Source: an uncultured Bacteroidales bacterium (lineage in GTDB: Bacteria > Bacteroidota > Bacteroidia > Bacteroidales > Paludibacteraceae). From it: a stretch of 64,000 nucleotides of DNA. Positions within the stretch are counted from its first letter, which is position 1; every line of letters begins with the position of its first letter. The stretch is from assembly GCA_946616535.1 (NCBI GenBank), contig CAMOJA010000001.1, positions 124,001 through 188,000 of the forward strand, written 5' to 3'. Below, one piece after another: positions 24,301-32,672 of this stretch. Both the position numbers and the translations under genes were made by a program. The notes below the pieces were generated by a model. It was given only the letters and a program-made list of their open reading frames with translations, ran no database searches and was not told where the DNA came from.

Positions 24301-27300
24301 AAAAGAGACCGGGAATACAATTCGTTTTACGCACGAAGAGAGTCCTCGTGGACTCTGGTCATATTATCGTGCAGGTTTCAGTGAAAACTACCGCGTGAGA
24401 TGGATCACGGGAAAAACTAGCATATCCGGAACAGATGAAATAACTTATTCACATCCCGCTACTGTTTCCGGAAACAGAATTACGAATAGTGACCCTGCAA
24501 TTCTAAAATTGCACATGTCTTTTTCTGGTTTATTACATCGTACGGGTTATTTGACTTCATATCAAAGAGAAGGGCGGGGAACATATTTCAGTCCTTACGA
24601 GTATTCTCAATACTTATATGTGCCGGATGATGATGAGGCAGGTTATGATGGTGCTGATGCATCCGACCAATATTGGTTGATTTATCAAATCATCGAGCCT
24701 GAAGACGAACTGCATTATGAGACCCCCACTTGGTATCGCAGTACCAATTTGGGATCGAGTTGGGAACCGGTTGCCCATTGGGACTACGACACTAATGAGG
24801 GCGTACAGGATCGCGCCGGACACACTATGGGTGCCGATGCTTCGCTTTTGATTGACAATACGGTATATGAGAATGAGAATGAAACAATTTTGTATTGCTT
24901 GCGTACCGAGCATTTCAACTTGGCGAAAGTGACGCTCGTAACACGTGATATTAAGAAAGAAGGTCCGAATCCGGGGCAAGGCTCGATCATAAGCGAAGAT
25001 GATGTCCAAAACAACTATACCATCCTCTATGACTTGGGCATGGACGAGTGGTCAAAACCAGGTACTACCGAAGTACGTGCGCACAACCATCATATGCCAT
25101 GGGGCTTCACGGAACTCAGCTATCATTATCCGCTCTCAGTTATACCTGCCTCTCAGCGTGTCAATGGAGATTCCGAACTCCCGGCAAAAGGAGAGTACGC
25201 TTTCATCAATAAATTCGTCGTGCCGGAGGGCGAAGATAATGCAGGAGAAGAAATAGAGTGTCTGGACGGAGCCGGAAACGGCTATATGATGTGTATCCAT
25301 GCGGCTCCGAAACGTACTACAATCATGAGATTTGAGTACCCCGCGCCATCCTGTTCTGACCAACAGATATATCTGGTGGCTGATTATTGCAATCCGACGA
25401 GCAATGCTTACCAGCCGATGATCACTGCTGACTTGGAGGGATGGACCGGAACCCAATGGAAACAGATTTATCGTTATAAGACTGGTAAGATCCCATATAA
25501 AGAGGATGGCAAAACATGGTGCCAGATGGCGCTTCCTATTGCCCGTGACTCTATCAAAGGATACGCCAAGTTCCGCTGTACCGCCACGCTGAATGGTAGC
25601 GGAACTACCGAAAATGCCTTCCTCCTCATTGACCACCTGCGGTTTATCGAGAAAAACCGCGCTTTCTCTGTCTTCCAGAATAAAGCGAACTGTATCAAAG
25701 ACGATAGCGTCACTGTACTTGTCCGTTTGAACTACAAGGCGGATCCTGTTCTCTATGAGCCCGGTAAACTCGTTGCTTATCAGTTCCAAAAATGGGATAA
25801 TGATGTGAATGATGGCGCTGGAGGATATGTGCCGATGATGAATGCAGAAATCCGCCCGGGGTATCTTCAAGAGGGATTCTCGTCATCTGATACGCCGCTC
25901 AAAACCACGATGGGAAATGATTACGGTTTCCTCTTGATTCCGGAAGCAAACTACGACCCAAGCGCAAGTAATACAGTAGGCGGTCAGTCAGCCTTGCGTA
26001 ACGCTTTGATCACTGCCGCTCGGACAAAAGGCGCTTCCTCTACAGCTGCTCCGGAACATAGTCTCGATGAGACAGGATCGGTGCGCACCTTCGAGCAAGT
26101 GGTTGCCCATGACTATGAGGACTTCGGTACTTCGACGAATCGGCATATTAAATCCTTCGTCAAAGTGGGAGATGACTGGATGCTGTATGTCAACTGCCGT
26201 CTGCCTATTGCAGCTACTGATAATGGTACCTTCCGTATAGGTATGACTACTAAGAGGAACTTGGACGACACACCTACCTTCGATGAAGAGCACTGTGCTA
26301 CTTTCCATATATTCAATATCAAGCAGACTACAAGTCTCTTGGTAAATGACGCAGCATGGCCGAATCATACTCGGGCGGAATTAACCGGTTCTACTCCTGA
26401 ACTGACCTTGCTCCCTGCTAATGAGACACAGCGAGCCTCTATCAAGTTGACTGTTCCTTCTTCCTATGGAGGAAAACCGGTGACCAATCCTCGATGCAAA
26501 TTCGACCTCCTGCATGCTTCTGAAGACGTTCGAGCCAACAATGCTGCATCGAATGCCGCCTTTGTTGCTAAATACGGCTGTACACGTACTCAATTCGTTG
26601 ACGATATGGAGGCTTTCCGTGCGGATGATGAACGCAATATCATGCGCGACATGACCAACTGGAGCGCAATCCGACCGGAGTATTTCACCTATACGGGACG
26701 TACACCCGCTGTCGCTAATGCTATCTACAACCGCCTGAACTATTTGGTAACGAGTGGCCTGTTGGAGATAGGTCTGGATTACCGTGATATCTACATGGGA
26801 GACAAGGCGGATAGTTATTTCTACCTTCTGCCGGTTCCGGCTACAGGTCTTTTTGATGTAACAAACGGTAATAAAGCCGGAAATGCCGACACCACTCTTC
26901 AGGCATCTGTATGTAATGATACCCTTTGGCTCCAGTTGCATTCCGAGGAGCCGAAATACAAACTCCGCTACGGCTATGACAGCCGCGTGGGTGATACATA
27001 CATAGTACCTACGATACGCGCCACACGCAGCGAAGCCAACGGCTTGGATTCCAAAGACTTGAAAGTACGGGTGGCGCATATAACCTCTGAGGACACCAAG
27101 GCTGCCGTTCTCGGATGGCAGACTACCCAACTCATTGAGACGAACGACCCCTCTTGGAGCAAAGGAGATGCGGCAGAAGAATTCTACTATGTACAAGATA
27201 AGAATGTGCAGTCGCCGGCAACAAACTTGGATGGATATTATAAGTCGGAAGATATTGTGCATTTTACTCCCAAGACTGGTACAACCTTCCGCCTGAAAGC

Positions 27301-29341
27301 AGGTTATTGGTATCGGTTCTCAACACCATTCTTCGGGGTAACCGACCCGAATACCACTTATTCGGTGGATGAAACGGATGAAGATAACATAAAAGGGCAC
27401 TCGCAGTTCATCCTCGCCGTCGCGCCGGATACCGTCCGCTGGACACCGGCGCACCCCGATGCCGCGAACTACTGGAACGACGATGCCAACTGGACACCTG
27501 TTATGGCCAGCGCCCCTGCCGATGGCTTCAAAGCCAAAGTGCCCATGGGTGAAACCCAGGTTATCATTCCGGAGATGGCTGCGGCTAACACCCTGCCTAT
27601 TGTCAACAACACAGTTCCTCGTCGTATCGATACCCTTGAGTACGGCTTTAAGAAGAATACGTGTAAAGATATCCTCTTCAAGCCCAGATCGACGATCCTC
27701 GGACAGGAAATGCTCGACTACGAGCGCGCTTTTGTGGATGTGCCTTTGGCAACAGCCGAGTATATGACCTTCTCTCCGGCACTCAAATACATCTATGCAG
27801 GCGATATGTATATCCCGAAAGTAGCCGATAATGTGGACTTCGATCCGAAGGAGTTTAAAGATCCCTCTACCTCTTATTCGGCTGAGTATAATCGTAAAAC
27901 GCCGTATGCGATGTATGCCGCGTATTATAACCAGACCGTACCCTTCGCTTATTATAACACCGATACGGAAGGCAATGAATTGTCGTACAAATCCCGCTCT
28001 TCCGCAGACTGGGTATTTACTAATACGATGAAGATGAAGCTAACGCCCGGTACCGCCTGCTTGCTGCTGGCTTACGATAAAACCGGCGAGGATAAAGACT
28101 CGGTTATCGTTCGTCTGCCGAAGAAAGAGACCCATTATCCCTATATCGGTAAGAAACCCGATGGCTCTTGGGGCACCGGCTCTGATGAGACTATGGAGGG
28201 CAAACCTGCTTTCGAAGATCTGTCCAATAACTTGGCATTCAATAAGACCGACTTGGCGTCTGCACGCACAAGCGCAAGCAATCCCAGTGCGGGTATTACT
28301 TATACGCTGACCAATGAGACGCCGTCGAAAGTGTTCTTCTTCGGAAACCCGACCATGGCGCTTATCGATGTGTATAAACTCTGCCAAGATAACAGTAGCA
28401 AGTTGGATAAGGGAGGAACAGAAACCTCTTATTACTTCACGGCTTATCACCTGCGTGAAGGAGAAGCCTCTTACAGCATACGTGTCATAAACGGACCCGG
28501 TCAGTTCTTCGTAGCACCGCAGCGGTCTGTAGGATTGATAGCCGCTTCGGCAGACACAGAATTAGAAGTGGAACTTCGTCCCGAAGCTCTCGTTGCAATG
28601 GCGGATGGTAGTGCTATCTCTATTGATACGATATCTTTCTCCGCACCCGCAAGACGCGCTGCGTACCAAGAGCCCTCTCCTGTCAATTGGCTCTATATGT
28701 CTGCTGCCAACGAAACCGACGGAGGACTTTGCAAAGCATATCTGACTATCGGACAGTCTGCGATGGCTTCGAGAAACTATGTGGCAGGAGAGGATGCGCT
28801 CAACCTCTCGTCCGGTACAAGCAATAACGTGGCATACGAGACCCCGCTCTCGATGTATACCATCGCCGGAAATGAAGCGCTGATGCTCGATGTCCGCGAT
28901 TCCATCGGGACTATTCCGCTCGTCTTTGCTACGCTGCCCGACTATGAGTATGAGGAATATACTTTACTCTCTTTTGCATTCGAAGGCCACTGGTCGACGC
29001 CGCTTTACCTCTACGATGCGCTTACCAATGATAGCATCCAGATTACGAACGGACTCCAAGTAGCCGTTCGTACCCCGGAGTCGGATCAAATCCGCTATTT
29101 CATCAATGGTAACGGCGCGCGCACAACAAGCGACGGTGGCCAACCCGGCGTTACAACCGACATCGACGAGGTAGATGGCCAATTACCAACTGCCAATAAC
29201 CAATCTGCAATAATTTACGATGTCCTTGGACGTCCTGTACTTAAACTCTCTGAACACGACCTCATCTCTAATATCCAATTGCCTACAGGTGTATATATTA
29301 TACAACGAGGCAAAAATACAGAAAGGATGGTGATTAGATGA
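21332..29341 (+). CDS. giant T9SS-exported surface protein (2669 residues)
   Basis: A very large secreted protein. It has a signal peptide (to about residue 33, SVYA) and a C-terminal T9SS type A signal (DVLGRPVLKL ... LPTGVYIIQRG ... MVIR). Its middle is Tyr/Asp/Thr-rich beta-structure without a domain I recognise. The region from about 2030 to the end is paralogous to the giant at 59511-64000: shared points include WN-x-NW strands, YxxNTCxxIxFxPxxxxGQ, AxVDxPL, FGNPTMxxIDxx, GEDALxL and RDSIxxIPL. ATG 21332 or 21335 replaces an upstream TTG. A 7-base array lies in the linker before the sorting tail. It overlaps the next gene by 4 bases (ATGA). A cell-surface or extracellular role is inferred; the substrate is unknown. 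Confidence 0.85.
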   Translation: MMRIGKLLSTAMLKWLFIFCYFGCVGATMSVYAQGGEKAPAAIAGKYVIDNTVAVPAGAYTTFSTVYEGKRYYLGIDTTRAKAIPAKDTVAWYDKPNYASMWVVGGLYNPRATSETDVLPDKNYQRAIESLWIRERCGRKKFLALGDAPTGVTYNPLILRDSSTATPNGNVAIWYTQKDDREQSKYINGFLYYYSYATGIDVYRYLRYDPIYGFSRAYAAKPDNSQRISVWDRKIGSDLHFDIRPKSIPIGWETHDKDTTNYQITAKLTYYESIDRFRSRFDNTDIFASRSAAIEDQQKLVSTHGLTGYYVWKSNPSIDPEHPETYNGKSLMPYYGVTSYDLRDPENPVVNYGWLDSTMVYVREDGFSLKTAENLWYDTIFAIGSAPFDMLRKPAGGGAPTPGNYANHTDQLYIKFTCDGVQYTDSVLVTRETYHNNPFVNLETASDPTDKVFPYTYTNLKLNPENVLNVTITAADTAATFNISALYSAGNEVQTKDHIGVSRYVGEEIVLDMDVPCHRDTIWEYDEDGNVKIDPMTGDPVISDIVLYDTLLVRALEPDGVTPSTWVENVRLTARNQIRVKVFQSNPNVAENRVAQIQYTYRYWHSSAKGDQKEVTRSIWITQKWHGADNAKLYTFNHKGTLDAKGLQAVHEKVYTMYAIPSESHSLPLHRDHWGYYRWFIYDGDHKDRDVEHGTWRYTLGEEPKNNQGKVFIPINNATSTTSRGQWDMSMGTPNHFIVGYATPIPAINYGASATDTIDVACDVSAYIDTAAVGVVGNLKSLTEPTLSYRNVFQIKPAKRQADKMADCRVNGGTGHKGWMEDIKIIAPAKRTIGFFPKYPIAEDGADIVEDHLQYIYYFNPDASGHVDNNMGVKNTADGYEYDKAKCYARIGKKYTAGKTKRRAKLLTKGDIDTIGTEGPKTIKVLVVSANKSHGYVLGKEPGEEEATYGRIGGKTDALALREYLENTYLDATINGKTHQVQPAFVISLTKETGNTIRFTHEESPRGLWSYYRAGFSENYRVRWITGKTSISGTDEITYSHPATVSGNRITNSDPAILKLHMSFSGLLHRTGYLTSYQREGRGTYFSPYEYSQYLYVPDDDEAGYDGADASDQYWLIYQIIEPEDELHYETPTWYRSTNLGSSWEPVAHWDYDTNEGVQDRAGHTMGADASLLIDNTVYENENETILYCLRTEHFNLAKVTLVTRDIKKEGPNPGQGSIISEDDVQNNYTILYDLGMDEWSKPGTTEVRAHNHHMPWGFTELSYHYPLSVIPASQRVNGDSELPAKGEYAFINKFVVPEGEDNAGEEIECLDGAGNGYMMCIHAAPKRTTIMRFEYPAPSCSDQQIYLVADYCNPTSNAYQPMITADLEGWTGTQWKQIYRYKTGKIPYKEDGKTWCQMALPIARDSIKGYAKFRCTATLNGSGTTENAFLLIDHLRFIEKNRAFSVFQNKANCIKDDSVTVLVRLNYKADPVLYEPGKLVAYQFQKWDNDVNDGAGGYVPMMNAEIRPGYLQEGFSSSDTPLKTTMGNDYGFLLIPEANYDPSASNTVGGQSALRNALITAARTKGASSTAAPEHSLDETGSVRTFEQVVAHDYEDFGTSTNRHIKSFVKVGDDWMLYVNCRLPIAATDNGTFRIGMTTKRNLDDTPTFDEEHCATFHIFNIKQTTSLLVNDAAWPNHTRAELTGSTPELTLLPANETQRASIKLTVPSSYGGKPVTNPRCKFDLLHASEDVRANNAASNAAFVAKYGCTRTQFVDDMEAFRADDERNIMRDMTNWSAIRPEYFTYTGRTPAVANAIYNRLNYLVTSGLLEIGLDYRDIYMGDKADSYFYLLPVPATGLFDVTNGNKAGNADTTLQASVCNDTLWLQLHSEEPKYKLRYGYDSRVGDTYIVPTIRATRSEANGLDSKDLKVRVAHITSEDTKAAVLGWQTTQLIETNDPSWSKGDAAEEFYYVQDKNVQSPATNLDGYYKSEDIVHFTPKTGTTFRLKAGYWYRFSTPFFGVTDPNTTYSVDETDEDNIKGHSQFILAVAPDTVRWTPAHPDAANYWNDDANWTPVMASAPADGFKAKVPMGETQVIIPEMAAANTLPIVNNTVPRRIDTLEYGFKKNTCKDILFKPRSTILGQEMLDYERAFVDVPLATAEYMTFSPALKYIYAGDMYIPKVADNVDFDPKEFKDPSTSYSAEYNRKTPYAMYAAYYNQTVPFAYYNTDTEGNELSYKSRSSADWVFTNTMKMKLTPGTACLLLAYDKTGEDKDSVIVRLPKKETHYPYIGKKPDGSWGTGSDETMEGKPAFEDLSNNLAFNKTDLASARTSASNPSAGITYTLTNETPSKVFFFGNPTMALIDVYKLCQDNSSKLDKGGTETSYYFTAYHLREGEASYSIRVINGPGQFFVAPQRSVGLIAASADTELEVELRPEALVAMADGSAISIDTISFSAPARRAAYQEPSPVNWLYMSAANETDGGLCKAYLTIGQSAMASRNYVAGEDALNLSSGTSNNVAYETPLSMYTIAGNEALMLDVRDSIGTIPLVFATLPDYEYEEYTLLSFAFEGHWSTPLYLYDALTNDSIQITNGLQVAVRTPESDQIRYFINGNGARTTSDGGQPGVTTDIDEVDGQLPTANNQSAIIYDVLGRPVLKLSEHDLISNIQLPTGVYIIQRGKNTERMVIR
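29179..29213. repeat. 7-base array in the sorting-tail linker of giant 1
   Basis: Five heptamers: ccaatta, ccaactg, ccaataa, ccaatct, gcaataa. They encode the Gln/Asn/Pro-rich linker just before the T9SS tail. Confidence 0.85.
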
Positions 29342-29760
29342 GGAAATTAGTAAGTGTTTTAGTCTGTTTATGGGTCGCGGCGAGCGTTTACGCCGCGGAA
29401 TACAAGCCCTTTGCGTATAGCGCTCCGCCAACGGAGTTCCGCTCTACATCGGCTTATACGGCATCGGCGAATTCCTTCCCTTCAGGGAGAGATAGGGTAG
29501 GCACAACCTCTTCTCTTGCTGCGATTAGTGCAGCTAATTTTGCTACGCTCAATAGCGAAGGAGGAGCTTGTTATATACCTTCCGCTACTTGCGGATCTAA
29601 AAGAGTCAAGGTGAAAGAACCTGAACCCGATACAGAAGCGATCGGTGAAGGCGTTTGGGAGTCACCCGTCGGGGAAACCCCTCTCATCCTCCTCGCCCTT
29701 CTCGCCGCATTTTATGCATTCTTCCTTACTTCCCGTTCTGGAAGAAAAGCAAGGCAATAA
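29338..29760 (+). CDS. small secreted protein with PVGE membrane tail (giant partner 1)
   Basis: A 140-residue protein with signal peptide (1-19, ending VYAA), a Ser/Thr/Ala-rich body with FRSTSAY and GACYIPSATCG, then a C-terminal motif SPVGETPLILL, a hydrophobic helix (about 111-130) and a basic end (SRSGRKARQ). Motif, helix and basic tail together resemble a sorting or tail-anchor signal of the PEP-CTERM kind, though no exosortase or sortase is in the window. It begins inside the stop of the giant gene (ATGA). A protein of the same design follows the second giant (59131-59514), so the two probably act together. Confidence 0.8.
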   Translation: MRKLVSVLVCLWVAASVYAAEYKPFAYSAPPTEFRSTSAYTASANSFPSGRDRVGTTSSLAAISAANFATLNSEGGACYIPSATCGSKRVKVKEPEPDTEAIGEGVWESPVGETPLILLALLAAFYAFFLTSRSGRKARQ

Positions 29761-29776
29761 AAAAATAGAAAATCGG

Positions 29777-29803
29777 AAAAATCGCCCGTAAGAGCGATTT
29801 TTT
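29777..29803 (+). terminator. terminator of the giant 1 operon
   Basis: Stem aaaatcgc/gcgatttt with an 8-base loop and a T run to 29803. Confidence 0.85.
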
Positions 29804-29804
29804 C

Positions 29805-29835
29805 TTGCATATATCAAAAAAAAGCTGTACCTTTG
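29805..29835 (+). promoter_or_regulatory. promoter of the TPP-riboswitch transcript
   Basis: TTG (29805-29807), 20-base spacer, TACCTTTG (29828-29835), starting right behind the terminator. Confidence 0.8.
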
Positions 29836-29847
29836 CACCCGATTTGT

Positions 29848-29907
29848 AATTAGGGGTGCTTCGGCTGAGATCATACCCTTAGAACTTGAACAGGTAATGC
29901 TGTTAAA
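29848..29907 (+). promoter_or_regulatory. TPP (thiamine pyrophosphate) riboswitch
   Basis: A compact THI-box aptamer: ggggtgc, CTGAGA (29865-29870), ACCC (29875-29878), gaacttgaacagg, TAATGC (29895-29900) and a closing ctgtt. It ends about 5 bases before ATG 29912 and no terminator stem follows, so control of translation start is the likely mode. An ATG at 29897 lies inside the aptamer and is not the start. Confidence 0.92.
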
Positions 29908-29911
29908 GAAA

Positions 29912-32134
29912 ATGAAAAGGAACATTCTTTTTTTATGCGCTTTCGCGCTGTGTATGTCTGCCTATGCGCAGACGAGTGAGGACACGATCCTTATTCAAGG
30001 ACGTGACATTCCTGAAGTATCGATTATTGCGAAGGTGGAGCAACCTGCGGACACCCGCAAGAAGTTAAACAACGAGCAGTTGAACCGCGAGAACACGGGT
30101 CAGAACTTGCCGTTCCTGCTGCAGAACACGCCTTCGTTATTAGCGACGAGTGACGACGGTTTGGGTATCGGTTACACCTATTTCCGTGTGCGCGGAACGG
30201 ATCACACACGTATCAACATGACGGTGAACGACGTGCCGCTGAACGATGCGGAGAGCCAGACCGTTTTCTGGGTGAACATGACCGACATGGCTTCGAGTCT
30301 GACCAACCTGACGTTACAGCGCGGTGTAGGTACGAGTACGAACGGTTCGTCCTCTTTCGGCGCATCGCTGAACATGAGTACGTTACCTACGCAGAAGATG
30401 CTGAACGACAGCGCACGTGCACACGTGAGGTTGCAGTTCAACGGCGGTATGTACAACACTTTCCGCGAGATGGTGAATGCACAGGTGCAGTTCCCACGCA
30501 ACTGGCGTATCGAGGCTCGATTGAGTAAGGTCAATTCCGACGGTTATCTCTATCGAGCGAAGTCCGATCTGTTCTCGTACTACGGTTCGGTAGGATACTA
30601 CGGCAAAGCAACGAATATCACGTTCTCCGCCTTCGGAGGTATGGAGACGACGTATATGGCGTGGGACGGCGTGACGGCTGAAAATCTGCTGACCGACCGG
30701 CGTTATAACCCTGCCGGCGAATATACGGATGCGAACGGAGATATCGCGTACTATCCGCGACAGAACGACAACTACAAGCAACAGCATTTTCAGATCAATC
30801 TGGTGCAAAAATTAGCGCCACAATGGGTGCTGAATGCGACGCTGCATTATACGCACGGCGGCGGTTACTACGAGCAGATGAAGGCGGACAAGAAGTATTC
30901 TGCTTTCGGTTTGCCAAACTACGAGCCAAACGACTCGACCGTCATCAAGAGGTCCAATTTTATTCGTTACAAACACCTGGACAACCATTACTACGGCGGC
31001 ATTTTCAGCATCAACTACCGCTCTGAACCGGCCGACCTGACGATCGGTGGTGCCGGTAGCCATTATATGGGCGAGCACTGGGGATTGGTGACGGATGACC
31101 TGTATCAGACCGTGACTGCTAAGGAGTTCTACCGCAGCAACGGCGTGAAGGCAGAAGGCAATATCTACGCCAAAGCGAACTGGCGAATCATCAACAAACA
31201 GAAACGGAAACTGACGCTGTACGGCGATCTGCAATACCGCTATGTATATTATCACATCGGCGGCATCAATGACGAGGATCTGCAACCGCTCACCGCTACA
31301 CGCCATTACCATTTCTTCAACCCGAAGGCGGGTATCACGTATGAGGATCATGGCCATCAGGTGTATTTCAATTTCGCGATTGCTAACCGCGAACCGAGCA
31401 GAAAGAATTTCACGGAAGCCGGCGAGCATGATATCCCGCTGCCAGAGAAGTTATATGACTACGAATTGGGTTACACGTACTCGGGCGAGCGCTGGCACGT
31501 GGGCGCGAACCTCTATTATATGGATTACAAGAACCAGTTGGTATTGACGGGTAAGTATTCCGATACGGGTGCGTATCTGACACGCAACGTAGCGAAGAGT
31601 CACCGAATGGGTATTGAGTTGACGGGTCTTTGGATGCCGACGAGTTGGTTCCAATGGGCAGCCAATCTGACGCTCTCGCGCAATAAGATTCCTAACTACA
31701 CGGACTGGGTATCTATCTATGACGCAGACTGGAATGAGATTCGTCAGGACGAGATCAATTTCGGCACAGTGACGATCGCTTTCTCGCCGTCTGTGATCTT
31801 CAGCAACACGTTCACCTTCAACTACGCGGGTTTCCGCGCAGACATACAGACGATTGCCGTCAGCAAGCAGTATCTGGATAACACGATGTCAGAAGAAGCG
31901 ATCCTGAAACCCTACACGGTGACGAACGTGACGATGCACTACACGTTACCGCTGCCGGCTAAATGGCCGACGATACAGTTGATGGCGCAGGCGAATAACC
32001 TGTTCAACAGTGCCTATGAGTCGAACGGAGGAAACTGGATGTGCCAATTCGAAGACGGAAGCCGTTACTACAGCCCGTGGTACTACGCCCAAGCGGGCAT
32101 TAACGTACACGCAGGCTTTGTCGTACAATGGTAG
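29912..32134 (+). CDS. TonB-dependent outer-membrane receptor, likely for thiamine
   Basis: A 740-residue receptor with signal peptide (1-19), a plug domain (about 45-150; LPFLLQNTPSLLATSDDGLGIGYTY in part, RVRGTDHTRINMTVNDVPLNDAE, GVGTSTNG) and a 22-strand type barrel ending in aromatic VQW. TonB-dependent receptors import ligands using TonB energy. The TPP riboswitch in its leader indicates thiamine or a precursor as the ligand, as known for thiamine receptors of Bacteroides. Unlike those loci, no inner-membrane thiamine transporter (PnuT) or thiamine kinase follows. The last 35 bases overlap a convergent gene. Confidence 0.88.
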   Translation: MKRNILFLCAFALCMSAYAQTSEDTILIQGRDIPEVSIIAKVEQPADTRKKLNNEQLNRENTGQNLPFLLQNTPSLLATSDDGLGIGYTYFRVRGTDHTRINMTVNDVPLNDAESQTVFWVNMTDMASSLTNLTLQRGVGTSTNGSSSFGASLNMSTLPTQKMLNDSARAHVRLQFNGGMYNTFREMVNAQVQFPRNWRIEARLSKVNSDGYLYRAKSDLFSYYGSVGYYGKATNITFSAFGGMETTYMAWDGVTAENLLTDRRYNPAGEYTDANGDIAYYPRQNDNYKQQHFQINLVQKLAPQWVLNATLHYTHGGGYYEQMKADKKYSAFGLPNYEPNDSTVIKRSNFIRYKHLDNHYYGGIFSINYRSEPADLTIGGAGSHYMGEHWGLVTDDLYQTVTAKEFYRSNGVKAEGNIYAKANWRIINKQKRKLTLYGDLQYRYVYYHIGGINDEDLQPLTATRHYHFFNPKAGITYEDHGHQVYFNFAIANREPSRKNFTEAGEHDIPLPEKLYDYELGYTYSGERWHVGANLYYMDYKNQLVLTGKYSDTGAYLTRNVAKSHRMGIELTGLWMPTSWFQWAANLTLSRNKIPNYTDWVSIYDADWNEIRQDEINFGTVTIAFSPSVIFSNTFTFNYAGFRADIQTIAVSKQYLDNTMSEEAILKPYTVTNVTMHYTLPLPAKWPTIQLMAQANNLFNSAYESNGGNWMCQFEDGSRYYSPWYYAQAGINVHAGFVVQW

Positions 32135-32633
32135 AACCTAACCACGCGAGGAGAATAGAACCTAACGGAATCCATCCCCATGCAATAGAGGACGAGAAGA
32201 AAATCGCCCAGTTATTGGGAATCCAACCCAGCACGATCGCCACTGTAGCCCATATCGCTACGGTGGCGAATCCTATTATTATGGCCGTGAAGGACCGAAA
32301 AGAAAAATGGTTATAATAAATCAAAAAGATAATAACCGGGATCGTCAGGAAAAGGACCGTAGGCAACCAGAATGAAGCGATACCTAATAGCAAAGACGAA
32401 CTGAAGGCTTCTTGGATCGCGATCTCATGACGATCGAGTTTTTTGAGAATGCCAATTACTGCCATCACTAGCGCAGATACGGCAAACCCCCACCAATAAT
32501 TCTCGTTGAAATCGGGAGATTGTACCTCTAATGCGGATAACAGAAAGGGTATCCCCACACTACCCGCTACTGCCAATGCCCAGAAGACAATTGGCAGCAC
32601 GCGGGATAATATGGTCGCTTTATGTCTATTCAC
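32100..32633 (-). CDS. polytopic membrane protein of unknown function
   Basis: A 177-residue protein with about five or six membrane segments and few charges. The ASFWLPTVLF ... YYNHFSFRSFTAIIIGF part recalls Bacteroidota inner-membrane proteins of the DUF6427 kind, but I am not certain. It starts with GTG at 32633, inside an 8-base array, so the exact start is doubtful. It ends inside the 3' end of the convergent receptor gene. It is the last gene of the ileS transcript. Confidence 0.6.
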   Translation of the reverse strand: MNRHKATILSRVLPIVFWALAVAGSVGIPFLLSALEVQSPDFNENYWWGFAVSALVMAVIGILKKLDRHEIAIQEAFSSSLLLGIASFWLPTVLFLTIPVIIFLIYYNHFSFRSFTAIIIGFATVAIWATVAIVLGWIPNNWAIFFSSSIAWGWIPLGSILLAWLGSTIVRQSLRVR

Positions 32634-32672
32634 TAACTCCCTAATTCACCAACTCACTAATTCCTTCACTCC
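32633..32672. repeat. 8-base array at the M3 peptidase 3' end
   Basis: Five octamers (ctaactcc, ctaattca, ccaactca, ctaattcc, ttcactcc) across the peptidase stop codon and the next gene's start. Confidence 0.75.
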
